Source of the DNA: an uncultured Pelagibacteraceae bacterium
GTDB taxonomy: Bacteria > Pseudomonadota > Alphaproteobacteria > Pelagibacterales > Pelagibacteraceae
Direction of reading: 5' to 3'
Assembly: GCA_902524945.1 (NCBI GenBank)
Contig: CABZFF010000008.1
Span: forward strand, 1-46,643
Length of the DNA stretch: 46,643 nucleotides
In this document: piece by piece, positions 25,529 through 33,685 of the stretch
Layout: the number at the start of each line of letters is the position of its first letter
Position numbering within the stretch: position 1 is the first letter of the stretch
Notes under the pieces: model-generated
What the model was told of the DNA's origin: nothing
What the model saw: only the letters and a program-made list of their open reading frames with translations
Database searches by the model: none
Made by a program: the position numbers and the translations under genes

Positions 25529-26592
25529 TATTCAATTATCCAGTTATCTCCATATGCATATGTATATTTTTGATCAAAAGAAATATGTGCGCTACCAGTT
25601 GGTATTTCAGTAGAGGCACTAGCCAAGACTTTAATATTACCACTCTTGCATTCGGTGTCGACTACTTTATGTCTACCTGTATCACTAACTCTTTTAATCT
25701 TTACTTGAATTCCGTCATTTGAAAAATTAATAAATTCTGGTCTTATTCCTACCTGTGTCTTGCTAAAGTTTGTTTTTTTTATTCTAGTATTTGTAGGTAA
25801 TACTTTTCCTTCAAAATTTATTTGACCATTCTTAATTTCACAAGGAAGAATGTTCATTCCTGGTGAGCCTATAAAATGACCAACAAAAGTATGTTTTGGT
25901 TTTTCAAATAATTCCACAGGTGTTCCAGTTTGTACAATCTGTCCTTCATGCATCACAACAACTTGATCCGCGAATGTTAATGCTTCTATTTGATCGTGGG
26001 TTACATAAATCATAGTACGATTGATTTTTTGATGTAATTCTTTTAATTTTGATCTTAAAACCCATTTCAAATGTGGGTCAATTACTGTTAAAGGTTCGTC
26101 AAACATAATTACATTTACATCTGATCTAACAAGTCCTCGTCCTAGAGAAATTTTTTGTTTCCCATCTGCTGTCAATCCAGATGCTCTATTATTTAATGTA
26201 GAGCTTAGTTCTAACATTTCAGCAATTTCTTTAACCTTACTGTCGATTTCAATATCTGATAAACCTCTATTTTTTAAAGGAAATGCTAAATTATCATAAA
26301 CAGTCATGGTGTCATAAATGACTGGAAATTGAAAAATTTGTGCAATATCTCTTTCAACTGGATTAAGCGTTGTTACATCTTTATCATTAAATAATATTTC
26401 GCCTTCAGTTGGTTTTAATAAACCAGATATAATATTTAATAACGTAGTTTTTCCACAACCTGAAGGTCCTAATAATGCATAAGCTCCTCCATCTTTCCAA
26501 TCAATGTCAACTCCTCTTAAGGCCCAATCGGAATCATTATTTTGATTGACTAAATAACTATGACTTAGTTTTTTTAAAGTAATCTTAGCCAT
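25528..26592 (-). CDS. glpT: Glycerol ABC transporter ATP-binding protein GlpT (degenerate signature)
   Basis: A 354-residue ATPase. Walker A is LGPSGCGKTT (41-50), Walker B is VIMFDEPLTVID, and the switch His199 is present in YVTHDQIEA. The ABC signature is degenerate: it reads LTADGKQKISLGRG (140-153) in place of LSGGQ. I chose the ATG at 26592 (MAKITLKKL) over the one 14 codons upstream because it starts the conserved beta strand and leaves an 8-bp overlap with glpS. This is not the unrelated glycerol-3-phosphate antiporter GlpT of E. coli; the name follows the rhizobial glpSTPQV operon. Confidence 0.9.
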   Translation of the reverse strand: MAKITLKKLSHSYLVNQNNDSDWALRGVDIDWKDGGAYALLGPSGCGKTTLLNIISGLLKPTEGEILFNDKDVTTLNPVERDIAQIFQFPVIYDTMTVYDNLAFPLKNRGLSDIEIDSKVKEIAEMLELSSTLNNRASGLTADGKQKISLGRGLVRSDVNVIMFDEPLTVIDPHLKWVLRSKLKELHQKINRTMIYVTHDQIEALTFADQVVVMHEGQIVQTGTPVELFEKPKHTFVGHFIGSPGMNILPCEIKNGQINFEGKVLPTNTRIKKTNFSKTQVGIRPEFINFSNDGIQVKIKRVSDTGRHKVVDTECKSGNIKVLASASTEIPTGSAHISFDQKYTYAYGDNWIIE

Positions 26593-27649
26593 GATTAACC
26601 AATCTGTTGTTTTGATCAAAATATAAAAATTCATCTACATTCATATGTAATTTTGTATCCTCACCAATATTTCTTTGTTGGATGCCATTTGATAAAGAAA
26701 CCCAATTTAATTTTCCATTAGTAAAATGAATTAAGCTTTCTGATCCAGAAAGTTCAGAAATTAGAACTTTCCCATTAATTTCAACTGAATTACTACCTTC
26801 TTTATACGTTGTTATATTGTGAGGTCTGATACCAATTTTATAATTTCCGTCTTTTATATTTACATTTGATTTCCACTGGACGTTATTATCAACTAATTTA
26901 AAATTATCTCCAGACTTTGTAATTTCAGCAATATTCATTGGAGGGTCACTAAATACTTTGGCAGAAGTTAAATTGTCAGGTTTACTATAAACATCTAAAG
27001 TTTTTCCATACTGAACGACATTCCCTTCTAATAATGTTGCAGTATTACCTCCTATCATAAGCGCATCAAGAGGTTCAGTTGTTGCATAAACAACAATGCA
27101 ATCTCTGTCTTCAAATAGCTTTGGTAATTCTTCTCTAAGTTCTTCACGTAACTTAAAATCCAAATTAGCTAAAGGTTCATCTAATAATATCAGATCAGAA
27201 TCTTTGACTAAAGCTCTAGCTAAGGCGGTTCTTTGTTGCTGGCCACCAGATAATTCATCTGGTTTTTTATTAAGCATTGCAGATAATTTTAAAAGCTCTG
27301 CAACTTTACCTACTCTTTGTTTAATTTCATCGGAATTAATTCCTGTAATTTTTAAAGGTGATGCAATATTATCAAAAACAGTAAAATTAGGATAATTAAT
27401 AAATTGCTGGTAAACCATTGAACAATTTCTTTTTTGAACTTCTTTGCCAGTCACATTTTCTCCGTTAAACCAAATTTCTCCTGAAGTTGGTTTATCTAAA
27501 CCGGCCATAATTTGCATTAATGTTGTTTTACCAGCTAAAGTAGATCCTAATAAAACATTAATAGTATTTTTTTCTAATTTTAAATTTGTAGGATATATAT
27601 GAGTTTCTATTCCAACTTTTTTTTCAACTTCTTTTAATTCTAAACTCAT
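26585..27649 (-). CDS. glpS: Glycerol ABC transporter ATP-binding protein GlpS (no switch histidine)
   Basis: A 354-residue ATPase that pairs with GlpT. Walker A is GSTLAGKTT (35-43), the signature is the canonical [15 protein letters not shown] (133-147), and Walker B is LILLDEPLANLD. The switch region reads VVYATTEPLDA (187-197), so Thr191 stands where the catalytic His is expected. Its defects are complementary to those of GlpT. It is the first gene after the hairpin that follows glpV. Confidence 0.9.
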   Translation of the reverse strand: MSLELKEVEKKVGIETHIYPTNLKLEKNTINVLLGSTLAGKTTLMQIMAGLDKPTSGEIWFNGENVTGKEVQKRNCSMVYQQFINYPNFTVFDNIASPLKITGINSDEIKQRVGKVAELLKLSAMLNKKPDELSGGQQQRTALARALVKDSDLILLDEPLANLDFKLREELREELPKLFEDRDCIVVYATTEPLDALMIGGNTATLLEGNVVQYGKTLDVYSKPDNLTSAKVFSDPPMNIAEITKSGDNFKLVDNNVQWKSNVNIKDGNYKIGIRPHNITTYKEGSNSVEINGKVLISELSGSESLIHFTNGKLNWVSLSNGIQQRNIGEDTKLHMNVDEFLYFDQNNRLVNHG

Positions 27650-27668
27650 ATTTGTAATTTGGTTTTAA

Positions 27669-27695
27669 AGAAGGGGGCAAAAATTGCCCCCTTTT
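27669..27695 (-). terminator. Hairpin between glpV and glpS
   Basis: AAGGGGGCAA (27671-27680) pairs with TTGCCCCCTT (27684-27693) with a 3-base loop. One G-T and one A-T pair extend the stem to 27669-27695. It is one of the few G+C-rich segments in the window. It can act as a partial terminator or mRNA 3' stabiliser after the binding-protein gene. Confidence 0.8.
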
Positions 27696-27715
27696 AAGAT
27701 TTAGATTAACCTAAG

Positions 27716-29446
27716 TTATTTCCAAGCGTCTTTAAATGCTACGGTTTTACCTTTAGGTTTCTCATTAACTTTAGCTTTTGGTGAACCTTTTTGATTTAAC
27801 CAATAAGAAGCTTCTCTTGGTTTGTTAAGTCTAGGTCCACATCCACCGTAAGCGTTACTACCTTTATCAGCAGCTTCCATACGAGACATAACTAAGTCCA
27901 TTTCATCTGCAAGACGATCCATAGTTTGTTGTGGAGTAAATGTCCCAGAGTTTACTTCTCCGATATGCTGCCACCATAATTGTGCTAGCTTCGGATAATC
28001 TGGAACGTTGACACCTGTTGGTGACCAAACATTTCTATTTTTTGATCTGTAGAACTCTACAAGACCACCAAGTTCAGGCGCTCTCTTTGTAAAGTGTTTG
28101 TGATTAATAGTGCTTTTTCTCACAAATGTTATACCAACGTCAGCTTTTTTAAGAGATACTGTTTTTGAAACAGCAAATTGAGCGTACAACCATGCAGCTT
28201 TTCTTCTCTCAACGTCAGTAGACTTAAATAAAGTCCATGATCCAACGTCTTGATAACCAAGCTTCATACCTTCTTCCCAATATGGTCCTTTTGGTGATGG
28301 TCCCATTCTCCATAGTGGCATACCGTTTGCATCAACAACTTTATTATTAGGATCTTTTCCTACTAAAGATGCTGTGAAAGCCGTGTACCAGAAAATTTGC
28401 TGAGCAACGTTTCCTGAAGAAAGTGACGGTAAAGACTGATAGAAGTCCATTGCCGCGGCTCCTGGAGGCGCATATTGTCTTAACCACTCATCCCATTTTC
28501 TAATTGCGTATACAGCAGCGGGGCCGTTTGTAGCTCCACCTCTTGATACGTTAGCACCTACTGGGTTACAAGAACCAGGCTCCATTCGAATTCCCCACTC
28601 ATCTACTGGAACTCCGTTTGGTAATCCTTTACTTCCTGCACCAGCCATTGATAACCACGCATCAGTCATTCTCCATCCTAAATCTGGAGCTCTTTTACCG
28701 TAGTCCATGTGACCGTATATTCTTACACCATCAATTTCTTTAACATCTTCTGAAAAGAATTTAGCTATATCTTCATATGCAGACCAGTTTACTGGTACTC
28801 CTAAATCATAACCATATTTTTTCTTAAATGCTTTTTGAATTTCAGGTCTATCAAACCAGTCTTTTCTAAACCAATAAAGGTTAGCAAATTGTTGGTCTGG
28901 TAGTTGATAAAGATTTCCATCAGGACCTGTAGTAAATTGAAGTCCTATGAAATCATCCAAATCTAGCATTGGATTAGTGACAGCTTTACCTTCACCTTTC
29001 ATCCAATCAGTTAAATTCACAGCTTGTTGCATACGCGCATGCGTACCAATTAAGTCTGAGTCATTAACATACGCATCGTAAATACTTACGTTCGTTTGCA
29101 TTTGAGTTTGTACTGCCATCACTACATCACCTTCACCTATAATTTGGTGTTGGACTTTAATGCCTGTAATCTCTTCAAACGCTTTAGTAAGAACCTTAGA
29201 TTCATACACGTGAGTAGGTATTCCTTCAGATACTACTTTTAAAGACATTCCTTTGAATGGCTTAGCAGCATCGTGGAACCATTGTAGTTCTTTTTCTCTA
29301 TCTTTTGCAGATAGAACTGAAAGACTAAATTCCCCATTTGACCATTTCTTAATTGCAGCCATATGACCATCTGCAAATACGCTAGAAATAGTTACGATTG
29401 AAAATGAAACAGCAACAGCAAAAATAGTTTTTAATGTTTTAATCAT
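27716..29446 (-). CDS. glpV: Glycerol ABC transporter substrate-binding protein GlpV
   Basis: A binding protein of about 576 residues, much longer than usual sugar-binding proteins but normal for GlpV. A Sec signal peptide (MIKTLKTIFAVAV to SSVFA) precedes DGHMAAIKKW. Seen are LKVVSEGIPTHVYESKVL, PDGNLYQLPDQQFANLYWFR and WSPTGVNVPDYPKLAQLWW, recognisable from this family. I prefer the second ATG because GAGGG lies 7 bases before it; the end coordinate may be off by one base. Nearby glpK and gpsA support glycerol, or a related polyol, as ligand. Confidence 0.9.
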   Translation of the reverse strand: MIKTLKTIFAVAVSFSIVTISSVFADGHMAAIKKWSNGEFSLSVLSAKDREKELQWFHDAAKPFKGMSLKVVSEGIPTHVYESKVLTKAFEEITGIKVQHQIIGEGDVVMAVQTQMQTNVSIYDAYVNDSDLIGTHARMQQAVNLTDWMKGEGKAVTNPMLDLDDFIGLQFTTGPDGNLYQLPDQQFANLYWFRKDWFDRPEIQKAFKKKYGYDLGVPVNWSAYEDIAKFFSEDVKEIDGVRIYGHMDYGKRAPDLGWRMTDAWLSMAGAGSKGLPNGVPVDEWGIRMEPGSCNPVGANVSRGGATNGPAAVYAIRKWDEWLRQYAPPGAAAMDFYQSLPSLSSGNVAQQIFWYTAFTASLVGKDPNNKVVDANGMPLWRMGPSPKGPYWEEGMKLGYQDVGSWTLFKSTDVERRKAAWLYAQFAVSKTVSLKKADVGITFVRKSTINHKHFTKRAPELGGLVEFYRSKNRNVWSPTGVNVPDYPKLAQLWWQHIGEVNSGTFTPQQTMDRLADEMDLVMSRMEAADKGSNAYGGCGPRLNKPREASYWLNQKGSPKAKVNEKPKGKTVAFKDAWK

Positions 29447-29549
29447 TATTTCCCTCATTTGTTTGTTATTGTTTTTTTTTAATAAATTTAAGCAAATATA
29501 GATAAAAAAGTACAGTGTTTAAAATGGAAATATTCAACTAAAAGATGTA
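29447..29549 (-). promoter_or_regulatory. Likely glpV promoter region
   Basis: About 100 bp lie between glpK and glpV on the same strand, by far the largest gap in this gene run. A run of ten A on the minus strand precedes the GAGGG ribosome site. TTGAAT and TATCTA/TATATT-like hexamers are present further up, so a separate promoter for the transporter is likely; I cannot fix the hexamers exactly. Confidence 0.45.
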
Positions 29550-31031
29550 TTAATTAATTAAAGTTCTTTTAACAGCTTTCAACCACCCTTTTAGAAGAGT
29601 TGATCTTGATTGTTTTTTCATATTTGGAGAAAATTTTTTATCTAAACTCCAATTTCTAGAAATATCTTTTAAAGATTTGTAAACCCCTATATGTAAACCC
29701 GCCATAAAAGCTGCTCCTAGAGCTGTAGTTTCTTGTACTTTTGGTCTTAATACCTTTACATTAACAATATCGGATAAAAATTGTGAGAACCAATTATTCA
29801 TAACCATCCCTCCATCAACTTTTACGATTTTTGGTCTCAAACCATCATGTTTCATAGCCTCAAATAAATCTTGGGTTTGATAAGCAACAGCTTCGATTGT
29901 TGCTCTTACTATTTCTTTTGGACTTGTATCTCGTGTAATTCCACTCAAAACTCCTCTAGAATTTGCATCCCAGTAAGGGGCTCCAAGACCAGTAAATGCT
30001 GGTACTAAATATATATCATTATTACTTTTAAGAGATTTTATTATCTTTTCGGTTTCTGATGCTTTCTTAAAAAATTTCATTCTATCTCTTAACCATTGAA
30101 CTCCTGCTCCAGCAATAAAGATTGAACCTTCCATGGCGTATGTAGTTTTACCCTTAATCCTATAAGCTATAGTGGTCAATAAACGATTTTTCGAATAAAT
30201 TTTCTTTGAACCTGTGTTTAATAAAACGAAAGCTCCTGTTCCATATGTGCTTTTAAGGGAACCAGGTTCAAAACAGCATTGACCAATAGTTGCTGCTTGC
30301 TGATCTCCAACTACACCATTAATTGGAATAGATTTACCTGTTATTGATGAATGTGTTTGGCCAAAATTATCTGCGCAGTCTTTTACCTCTGGTAAGATAT
30401 ATTTTTTAATATTTAAAAGTTTTAAAATTGCGTCATCCCATTTATTAGATGTTATATTATAAATCATTGTTCGACTTGCATTTGTAGCGTCAGTTGCGTG
30501 GACTTTACCCTTAGTAAATCTCCAAATTAAAAAACTATCTATAGTCCCAAAAAGTAATTGATTACTGTTCATTAGTTTTTTTGCTTTTGGAACATTATCT
30601 AAAATCCACTTAATTTTTGTTCCTGAAAAATATGAGTCTATTAAAAGACCTGTCTTGTTAAAGATCATTGTATCTTTATTTTGTTTTCTCAATTTTGCAC
30701 AAAACTCTTCTTGTCTACGGTCTTGCCATACAATAGCGTTGTAAACTGGTTTACCTGTTCTCTTGTCCCATAAAACAGTTGTTTCTCTTTGATTAGTAAT
30801 TCCAATATTTAAAATTTTACCTCTAAGTTTTTTAGCTTTTTGAATTACATCTTTTAGTGTTTTTACGGTAGTTCTCCAAATCTCATCAGGATCATGTTCT
30901 ACCCAACCACTTTTAGGAAAGTATTGTGTGAATTCTTTTTGAGAGGAAAAAACCGGGTTACCTTTTAAATCAAAAAGAATAGATCTATTAGAAGTAGTTC
31001 CAGCATCTATAGAAATGATAAATTTTTTCAT
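29550..31031 (-). CDS. glpK: Glycerol kinase
   Basis: A 493-residue FGGY-family kinase that converts glycerol and ATP to sn-glycerol 3-phosphate, trapping imported glycerol. Seen are the phosphate-1 motif SIDAGTTSNRSILFD, TNQRETTVLWD, the substrate segment SYFSGTKIKWILDN, GVVGDQQAATIGQCC and GAPYWDANSRG. It follows the small SHOCT-type gene and gpsA and precedes the transporter genes, matching a dedicated glycerol locus. Confidence 0.96.
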   Translation of the reverse strand: MKKFIISIDAGTTSNRSILFDLKGNPVFSSQKEFTQYFPKSGWVEHDPDEIWRTTVKTLKDVIQKAKKLRGKILNIGITNQRETTVLWDKRTGKPVYNAIVWQDRRQEEFCAKLRKQNKDTMIFNKTGLLIDSYFSGTKIKWILDNVPKAKKLMNSNQLLFGTIDSFLIWRFTKGKVHATDATNASRTMIYNITSNKWDDAILKLLNIKKYILPEVKDCADNFGQTHSSITGKSIPINGVVGDQQAATIGQCCFEPGSLKSTYGTGAFVLLNTGSKKIYSKNRLLTTIAYRIKGKTTYAMEGSIFIAGAGVQWLRDRMKFFKKASETEKIIKSLKSNNDIYLVPAFTGLGAPYWDANSRGVLSGITRDTSPKEIVRATIEAVAYQTQDLFEAMKHDGLRPKIVKVDGGMVMNNWFSQFLSDIVNVKVLRPKVQETTALGAAFMAGLHIGVYKSLKDISRNWSLDKKFSPNMKKQSRSTLLKGWLKAVKRTLIN

Positions 31032-31032
31032 A

Positions 31033-31224
31033 TTACTTTATTAATAATTTTTTTTTTTCATTTTCATATTCGTATCCGCTTATTACACCAGACTTGTAAA
31101 GATCTTGTAAATGCTTAAGTTGATCAGTATAAGAAGTATTTTTTTTTGAGTCTTGATTATTATTGGCGTAAGAAAAATTGAAAATTAGAGTGTTTAATAT
31201 TAAAATTATAAAAATCTTTTTCAC
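31033..31224 (-). CDS. Small secreted SHOCT-like protein
   Basis: A 63-residue protein with a Sec signal peptide (MKKIFIILILNTLIFNFSYA) and a C-terminal segment DQLKHLQDLYKSGVISGYEY that continues into EKKKLL. That is the short SHOCT-type helix pair (L..L..L...G.I...E.E..K..LL). SHOCT domains are usually C-terminal oligomerisation or interaction tails; here one is nearly the entire mature protein. It overlaps gpsA by 4 bp and leaves 1 bp to glpK, so it is made with these enzymes. Role unknown. Confidence 0.75.
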   Translation of the reverse strand: MKKIFIILILNTLIFNFSYANNNQDSKKNTSYTDQLKHLQDLYKSGVISGYEYENEKKKLLIK

Positions 31225-32267
31225 CTAAATGACTCCCAGTTTAGTTCGAGCTTCTTATCGTCTACAATAGCATTTATCATGCCTAGCATTAAAGGTAATT
31301 TTTTTTCATCAAAATCTTCATTAACTTTCTTTGCAATTTCTTTTGCTAAATCAGCACCTTCAACAGTAACTTTTTCCATTTTTGTTTTTTTTACCTCAGA
31401 AAATGTTAAACCCTCACCAATATAAGCTCCCATTTTTGCATTTCTTCCACCACCTGAACTTACATAAAGGTCGCCGAGACCAGCCAATCCTTTTACAGTT
31501 TCCTTTTTTCCTTTTAAATATTCTACGAAGATTTCCATCTCATATATTGATTGTTTAATCAAAGCTGAAGCTGTATTTAAATAGTTTTTTTCTTTAATTT
31601 CATTTGAAGCATTATTGCTGCATAGGCCTTTAGCAGCCCCGACTGCCATAGAAAAAATATTTTTTATTGCTGCTGAAACTTCCACGCCATTTAAATCGGT
31701 TGAGTATGAAGTATGATAATAATTTGTGTTAAGCATATTTGCAATTTGTTCTGCGGTTTGCTTATCTTTATTTGCAATTACCACACTGCTATGTACCCTA
31801 TTTGCTAAACCAGTTGCTAAACAAGGTCCTCCTACAGCTGATATATTTAATTTTGGAATTCCTCTTTCGTTTAACAACCTCTCAAGTTTATCGACTAACA
31901 ATTCATATTTGTTTTTATGGATACTTAATCCTTTAGTAAGCATTAACAATTTTGGAATTTGTTTATTTTTAAATATTTTACTTAATTGTTCTGCAACCCA
32001 TTCAATTCCTTTTGAACTAATTCCAAGTACAATTAAATCTACATTTGACTTTAAGAGTTTATCAAATTTATCAAATTTAAATATTTTTATTTCATTTGGT
32101 ATTTTAATGTTTAATCCTGGATGTATATTTTTATTTTTTTTTAAATCATCAATAAATTTATTTTCCAGGTGAGTTCCAACAATATTAATATCGTGATTGT
32201 TATCTAAGCAGGGTAGTGCAAATGCTGACCCCATAGCACCAGCTCCAATTACAATTATTTTTGACAT
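31221..32267 (-). CDS. gpsA: NAD(P)-dependent glycerol-3-phosphate dehydrogenase
   Basis: A 348-residue enzyme that interconverts glycerol 3-phosphate and dihydroxyacetone phosphate. The Rossmann motif is VIGAGAMGSAFA (5-16). MLTKGLSIHK carries the catalytic-region Lys, SAVGGPCLATGLANR corresponds to the SGP.FA..V segment, GVEVSAAIKNIFSMAVG is conserved, and LAGLGDLYVSS with GRNAKMG is diagnostic. It usually works biosynthetically; here it precedes glpK and no glpD is visible in the window, so it may also run in the oxidative direction. Confidence 0.9.
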   Translation of the reverse strand: MSKIIVIGAGAMGSAFALPCLDNNHDINIVGTHLENKFIDDLKKNKNIHPGLNIKIPNEIKIFKFDKFDKLLKSNVDLIVLGISSKGIEWVAEQLSKIFKNKQIPKLLMLTKGLSIHKNKYELLVDKLERLLNERGIPKLNISAVGGPCLATGLANRVHSSVVIANKDKQTAEQIANMLNTNYYHTSYSTDLNGVEVSAAIKNIFSMAVGAAKGLCSNNASNEIKEKNYLNTASALIKQSIYEMEIFVEYLKGKKETVKGLAGLGDLYVSSGGGRNAKMGAYIGEGLTFSEVKKTKMEKVTVEGADLAKEIAKKVNEDFDEKKLPLMLGMINAIVDDKKLELNWESFR

Positions 32268-33680
32268 TTATTCCTTTATTAAAATTTTTTTGAAAATTAA
32301 AAAAACTGATATTAGCTCAATTTTTCCTATAATCATAAATATTATTAAACCTATTTTTGAAGATATTAACAAATTTGAAAAATTTAAATTTGATAGATTA
32401 TACATCTCAGAGTTTACAGTATTAGTCAAAGCAAGGATGGCAAGTTTAAATGATTTTTCAAACTCAATATTATCAAAAACTAACAAACTAGAGAGAAAAA
32501 ATAGACTGATAAAAAAAGATATAAAGATTAAAAATGAAATTTTGATATTATCATCAGTAATTTTAATGTTAGAATTAAAAATTGTTTTGTTTATTATACT
32601 GTTTGGGCTAATTAATCTTATTATTTCTGCAGAAGTTATCTTTAAGAGAATGAAAAATCTACTAAGCTTAATTCCAGAAGAATTAGAAACTAAAGATCCA
32701 CCTATCATTGTTGTCAATAAAAAGTATAAACTTAAGTTGTTTTCAGTTTTAAAAAGTGTAATACCAGAATTTGCTAAACTGCTAAGAACACTTATAATAA
32801 TATTTAATCCTTCAAAATGATTAAAATAAATAAATAATATTAGAGTTATTGCCAATAGAATTAAATTAAGATCTTCTTTATGTGATTTTAATAATATCTT
32901 TTTATTAAACAAATTAAATAGAAGATAGAAATTTAAAAAAGATAAAATAAAAGCAAAAATTAAAGTAATTTTCTGAAAATTGCTTGAAATAATTTCATTT
33001 AAACTGTCTGATGGTAAAAAACCCCCATTTGAAACTAAAGTCATTGTAATATTTAATGAATTAAAAAGTCTGAGACCAGAAATAGTAAATAAAGTAAATA
33101 TTATAAGGCTTAACACTGAATAAAAAATAAATATTTTAAGTATATAATTTTTTATATTTTCACTTGACTTAAAATTGCTATCTCCAGAGTAAGTCAAATT
33201 TGTCATTTTAAAATTAAATATCTTATTTGAAAATATTAAAGTTAAAAAAATTAAAAAAAATAAACCTCCTATCCACTGTGATGAAGATCGCCAAAGAATT
33301 AAAGTTGGATCTAAATATTTTATATCTTTATAAGTAGAAAAACCTGTTCCAGTCAATCCAGATATCGATTCAAATAAGGCACTTAAAAATGAAACTTGAG
33401 AATTGCTTAAAAAAAAAGGAATCGAAATCAAAAATCCATCGATAAAATAAACTAAGATGATTAAAATTAATTGGTCAATAAAATCTATTTTTTTATCAGA
33501 GTTTTTACCAAGAAGGTAAAATCCAGTTCCAGTTACTACAGAAATTATCAAAGTAATAAAATAAGAATTTATACTTAAAAAATAATCAAAGTATGATGAA
33601 TATAAAATATTTACAAATGCTAAAATACTTATTGGAAAACAAAATAGACTTAAAAAGAAACTTAAACTTCTATAATTCAT
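32268..33680 (-). CDS. trkH: Potassium transporter membrane subunit TrkH
   Basis: A 470-residue K+ uptake protein of the TrkH/KtrB superfamily with about 10-12 predicted helices and four pore loops. Loop one has TGTGFS (110-115), loop two SNGG (217-220), loop three ANSG (303-306); the linking motif IGGSLVSNSSGIKLSR is present. The fourth loop reads TVNS (421-424), with Ser where the filter Gly is expected. It lies 5 bp after trkA, encoding the regulatory partner, and its stop abuts the gpsA start. Confidence 0.88.
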   Translation of the reverse strand: MNYRSLSFFLSLFCFPISILAFVNILYSSYFDYFLSINSYFITLIISVVTGTGFYLLGKNSDKKIDFIDQLILIILVYFIDGFLISIPFFLSNSQVSFLSALFESISGLTGTGFSTYKDIKYLDPTLILWRSSSQWIGGLFFLIFLTLIFSNKIFNFKMTNLTYSGDSNFKSSENIKNYILKIFIFYSVLSLIIFTLFTISGLRLFNSLNITMTLVSNGGFLPSDSLNEIISSNFQKITLIFAFILSFLNFYLLFNLFNKKILLKSHKEDLNLILLAITLILFIYFNHFEGLNIIISVLSSLANSGITLFKTENNLSLYFLLTTMIGGSLVSNSSGIKLSRFFILLKITSAEIIRLISPNSIINKTIFNSNIKITDDNIKISFLIFISFFISLFFLSSLLVFDNIEFEKSFKLAILALTNTVNSEMYNLSNLNFSNLLISSKIGLIIFMIIGKIELISVFLIFKKILIKE

Positions 33681-33685
33681 TTAAA

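Noticed and set aside
31726-32172. Plus-strand open frame of 148 codons opposite gpsA
   Set aside because: It is a shadow of the conserved gpsA reading frame, with no ribosome site or domain.
32197-32820. Plus-strand open frame of 207 codons
   Set aside because: It lies opposite gpsA and trkH, both clear genes with conserved motifs. The translation is low-complexity Ile/Leu/Lys and matches nothing I know; long antisense frames are common at this base composition.
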